Shown here: positions 6,052 to 6,118 of the stretch, one piece after another
Numbering within the stretch: the first letter of the stretch is position 1
Layout: each line of letters opens with the position of its first letter
Assembly: GCA_013153345.1 (NCBI GenBank)
Contig: JAADEQ010000057.1
Location: 1-6,118, forward strand
Direction of reading: 5' to 3'
DNA length: 6,118 bases
Source: Campylobacterota bacterium
GTDB lineage: Bacteria > Campylobacterota > Campylobacteria > Campylobacterales > Sulfurovaceae
The notes under the pieces: model-generated
Told to the model about the DNA's origin: nothing
Database searches by the model: none
Seen by the model: only the letters and a program-made list of their open reading frames with translations
Translations under genes and position numbers: made by a program

Positions 6052-6118
6052 ATGGCAAAAGAAATTACTTATTTAGGAAATGAGCTTTTATTTAGAGATG
6101 ATAACTATATTTTACATA
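6052..6118 (+). CDS. Start of an unidentified gene, cut by the window end
   Basis: An open frame begins MAKEITYLGNELLFRDD and runs 22 codons to the window edge. Two consecutive in-frame ATGs (6049 and 6052) are available; AAGGA at 6041-6045 lies 6 nt from the second and only 3 nt from the first, so 6052 is preferred. The short leader, good ribosome binding site and perfect -10 box support a real gene. Too little protein is present to name a family; there is no signal peptide or membrane helix in the visible part. Confidence 0.65.
   Translation, partial: MAKEITYLGNELLFRDDNYILH

Noticed and set aside
1..6118. CRISPR array, insertion sequence, toxin-antitoxin, phage or tRNA genes
   Set aside because: No spaced direct repeats, terminal inverted repeats, transposase motifs or tRNA-like folds were seen; genes are contiguous housekeeping genes in an order known from the phylum.

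Overview
The window is a compact, AT-rich chromosomal segment with almost no gene-free space. Gene content and order point to a Campylobacterota (Epsilonproteobacteria) genome. hobA, a DnaA-binding initiation factor confined to this phylum, sits between lysC and a delta'-like DNA polymerase III gene, with nudH/rppH upstream. The divergent side carries a hemN-like gene, tatB, tatC and queA. From memory, the same neighbourhood occurs in Campylobacter jejuni (around Cj0577c-Cj0584) and partly in Helicobacter pylori (HP1228-HP1231). The promoters also fit the phylum: extended -10 boxes (G-N-TANAAT) with T-runs upstream and no clear -35. I cannot fix the genus.

Layout. Positions 1-2354 are a minus-strand operon read right to left: nudH (RNA 5' pyrophosphohydrolase), lysC (aspartokinase), hobA, and the start of a holB-like gene that leaves the window. 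Each junction overlaps by 1-3 nt, so translation is probably coupled. Positions 2355-2461 are a 107-bp divergent promoter region with a perfect 14-bp palindrome that supplies a -10 box on each strand. Positions 2462-6013 are a plus-strand series: hemW-type radical SAM protein, then tatB-tatC-queA behind what looks like its own promoter at the hemW stop codon. A further gene, cut by the window end, starts at 6052 behind a perfect extended -10 box.

Function. The genes are housekeeping: mRNA 5'-end turnover, aspartate-family amino acid synthesis, replication initiation and clamp loading, heme handling, twin-arginine export and tRNA queuosine modification. I see no mobile element, CRISPR array, RNA gene or defence system, and no wholly new system.

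Three details deserve attention. (1) lysC has a strong internal ribosome binding site and an in-frame ATG at codon 248, the place where Bacillus and Corynebacterium aspartokinases start a separate beta subunit. (2) TatC carries about 80 extra residues in its first periplasmic loop relative to E. coli TatC, while the usual conserved residues are kept. (3) The palindromic -10 region may drive nudH and hemW in opposite directions from one site.
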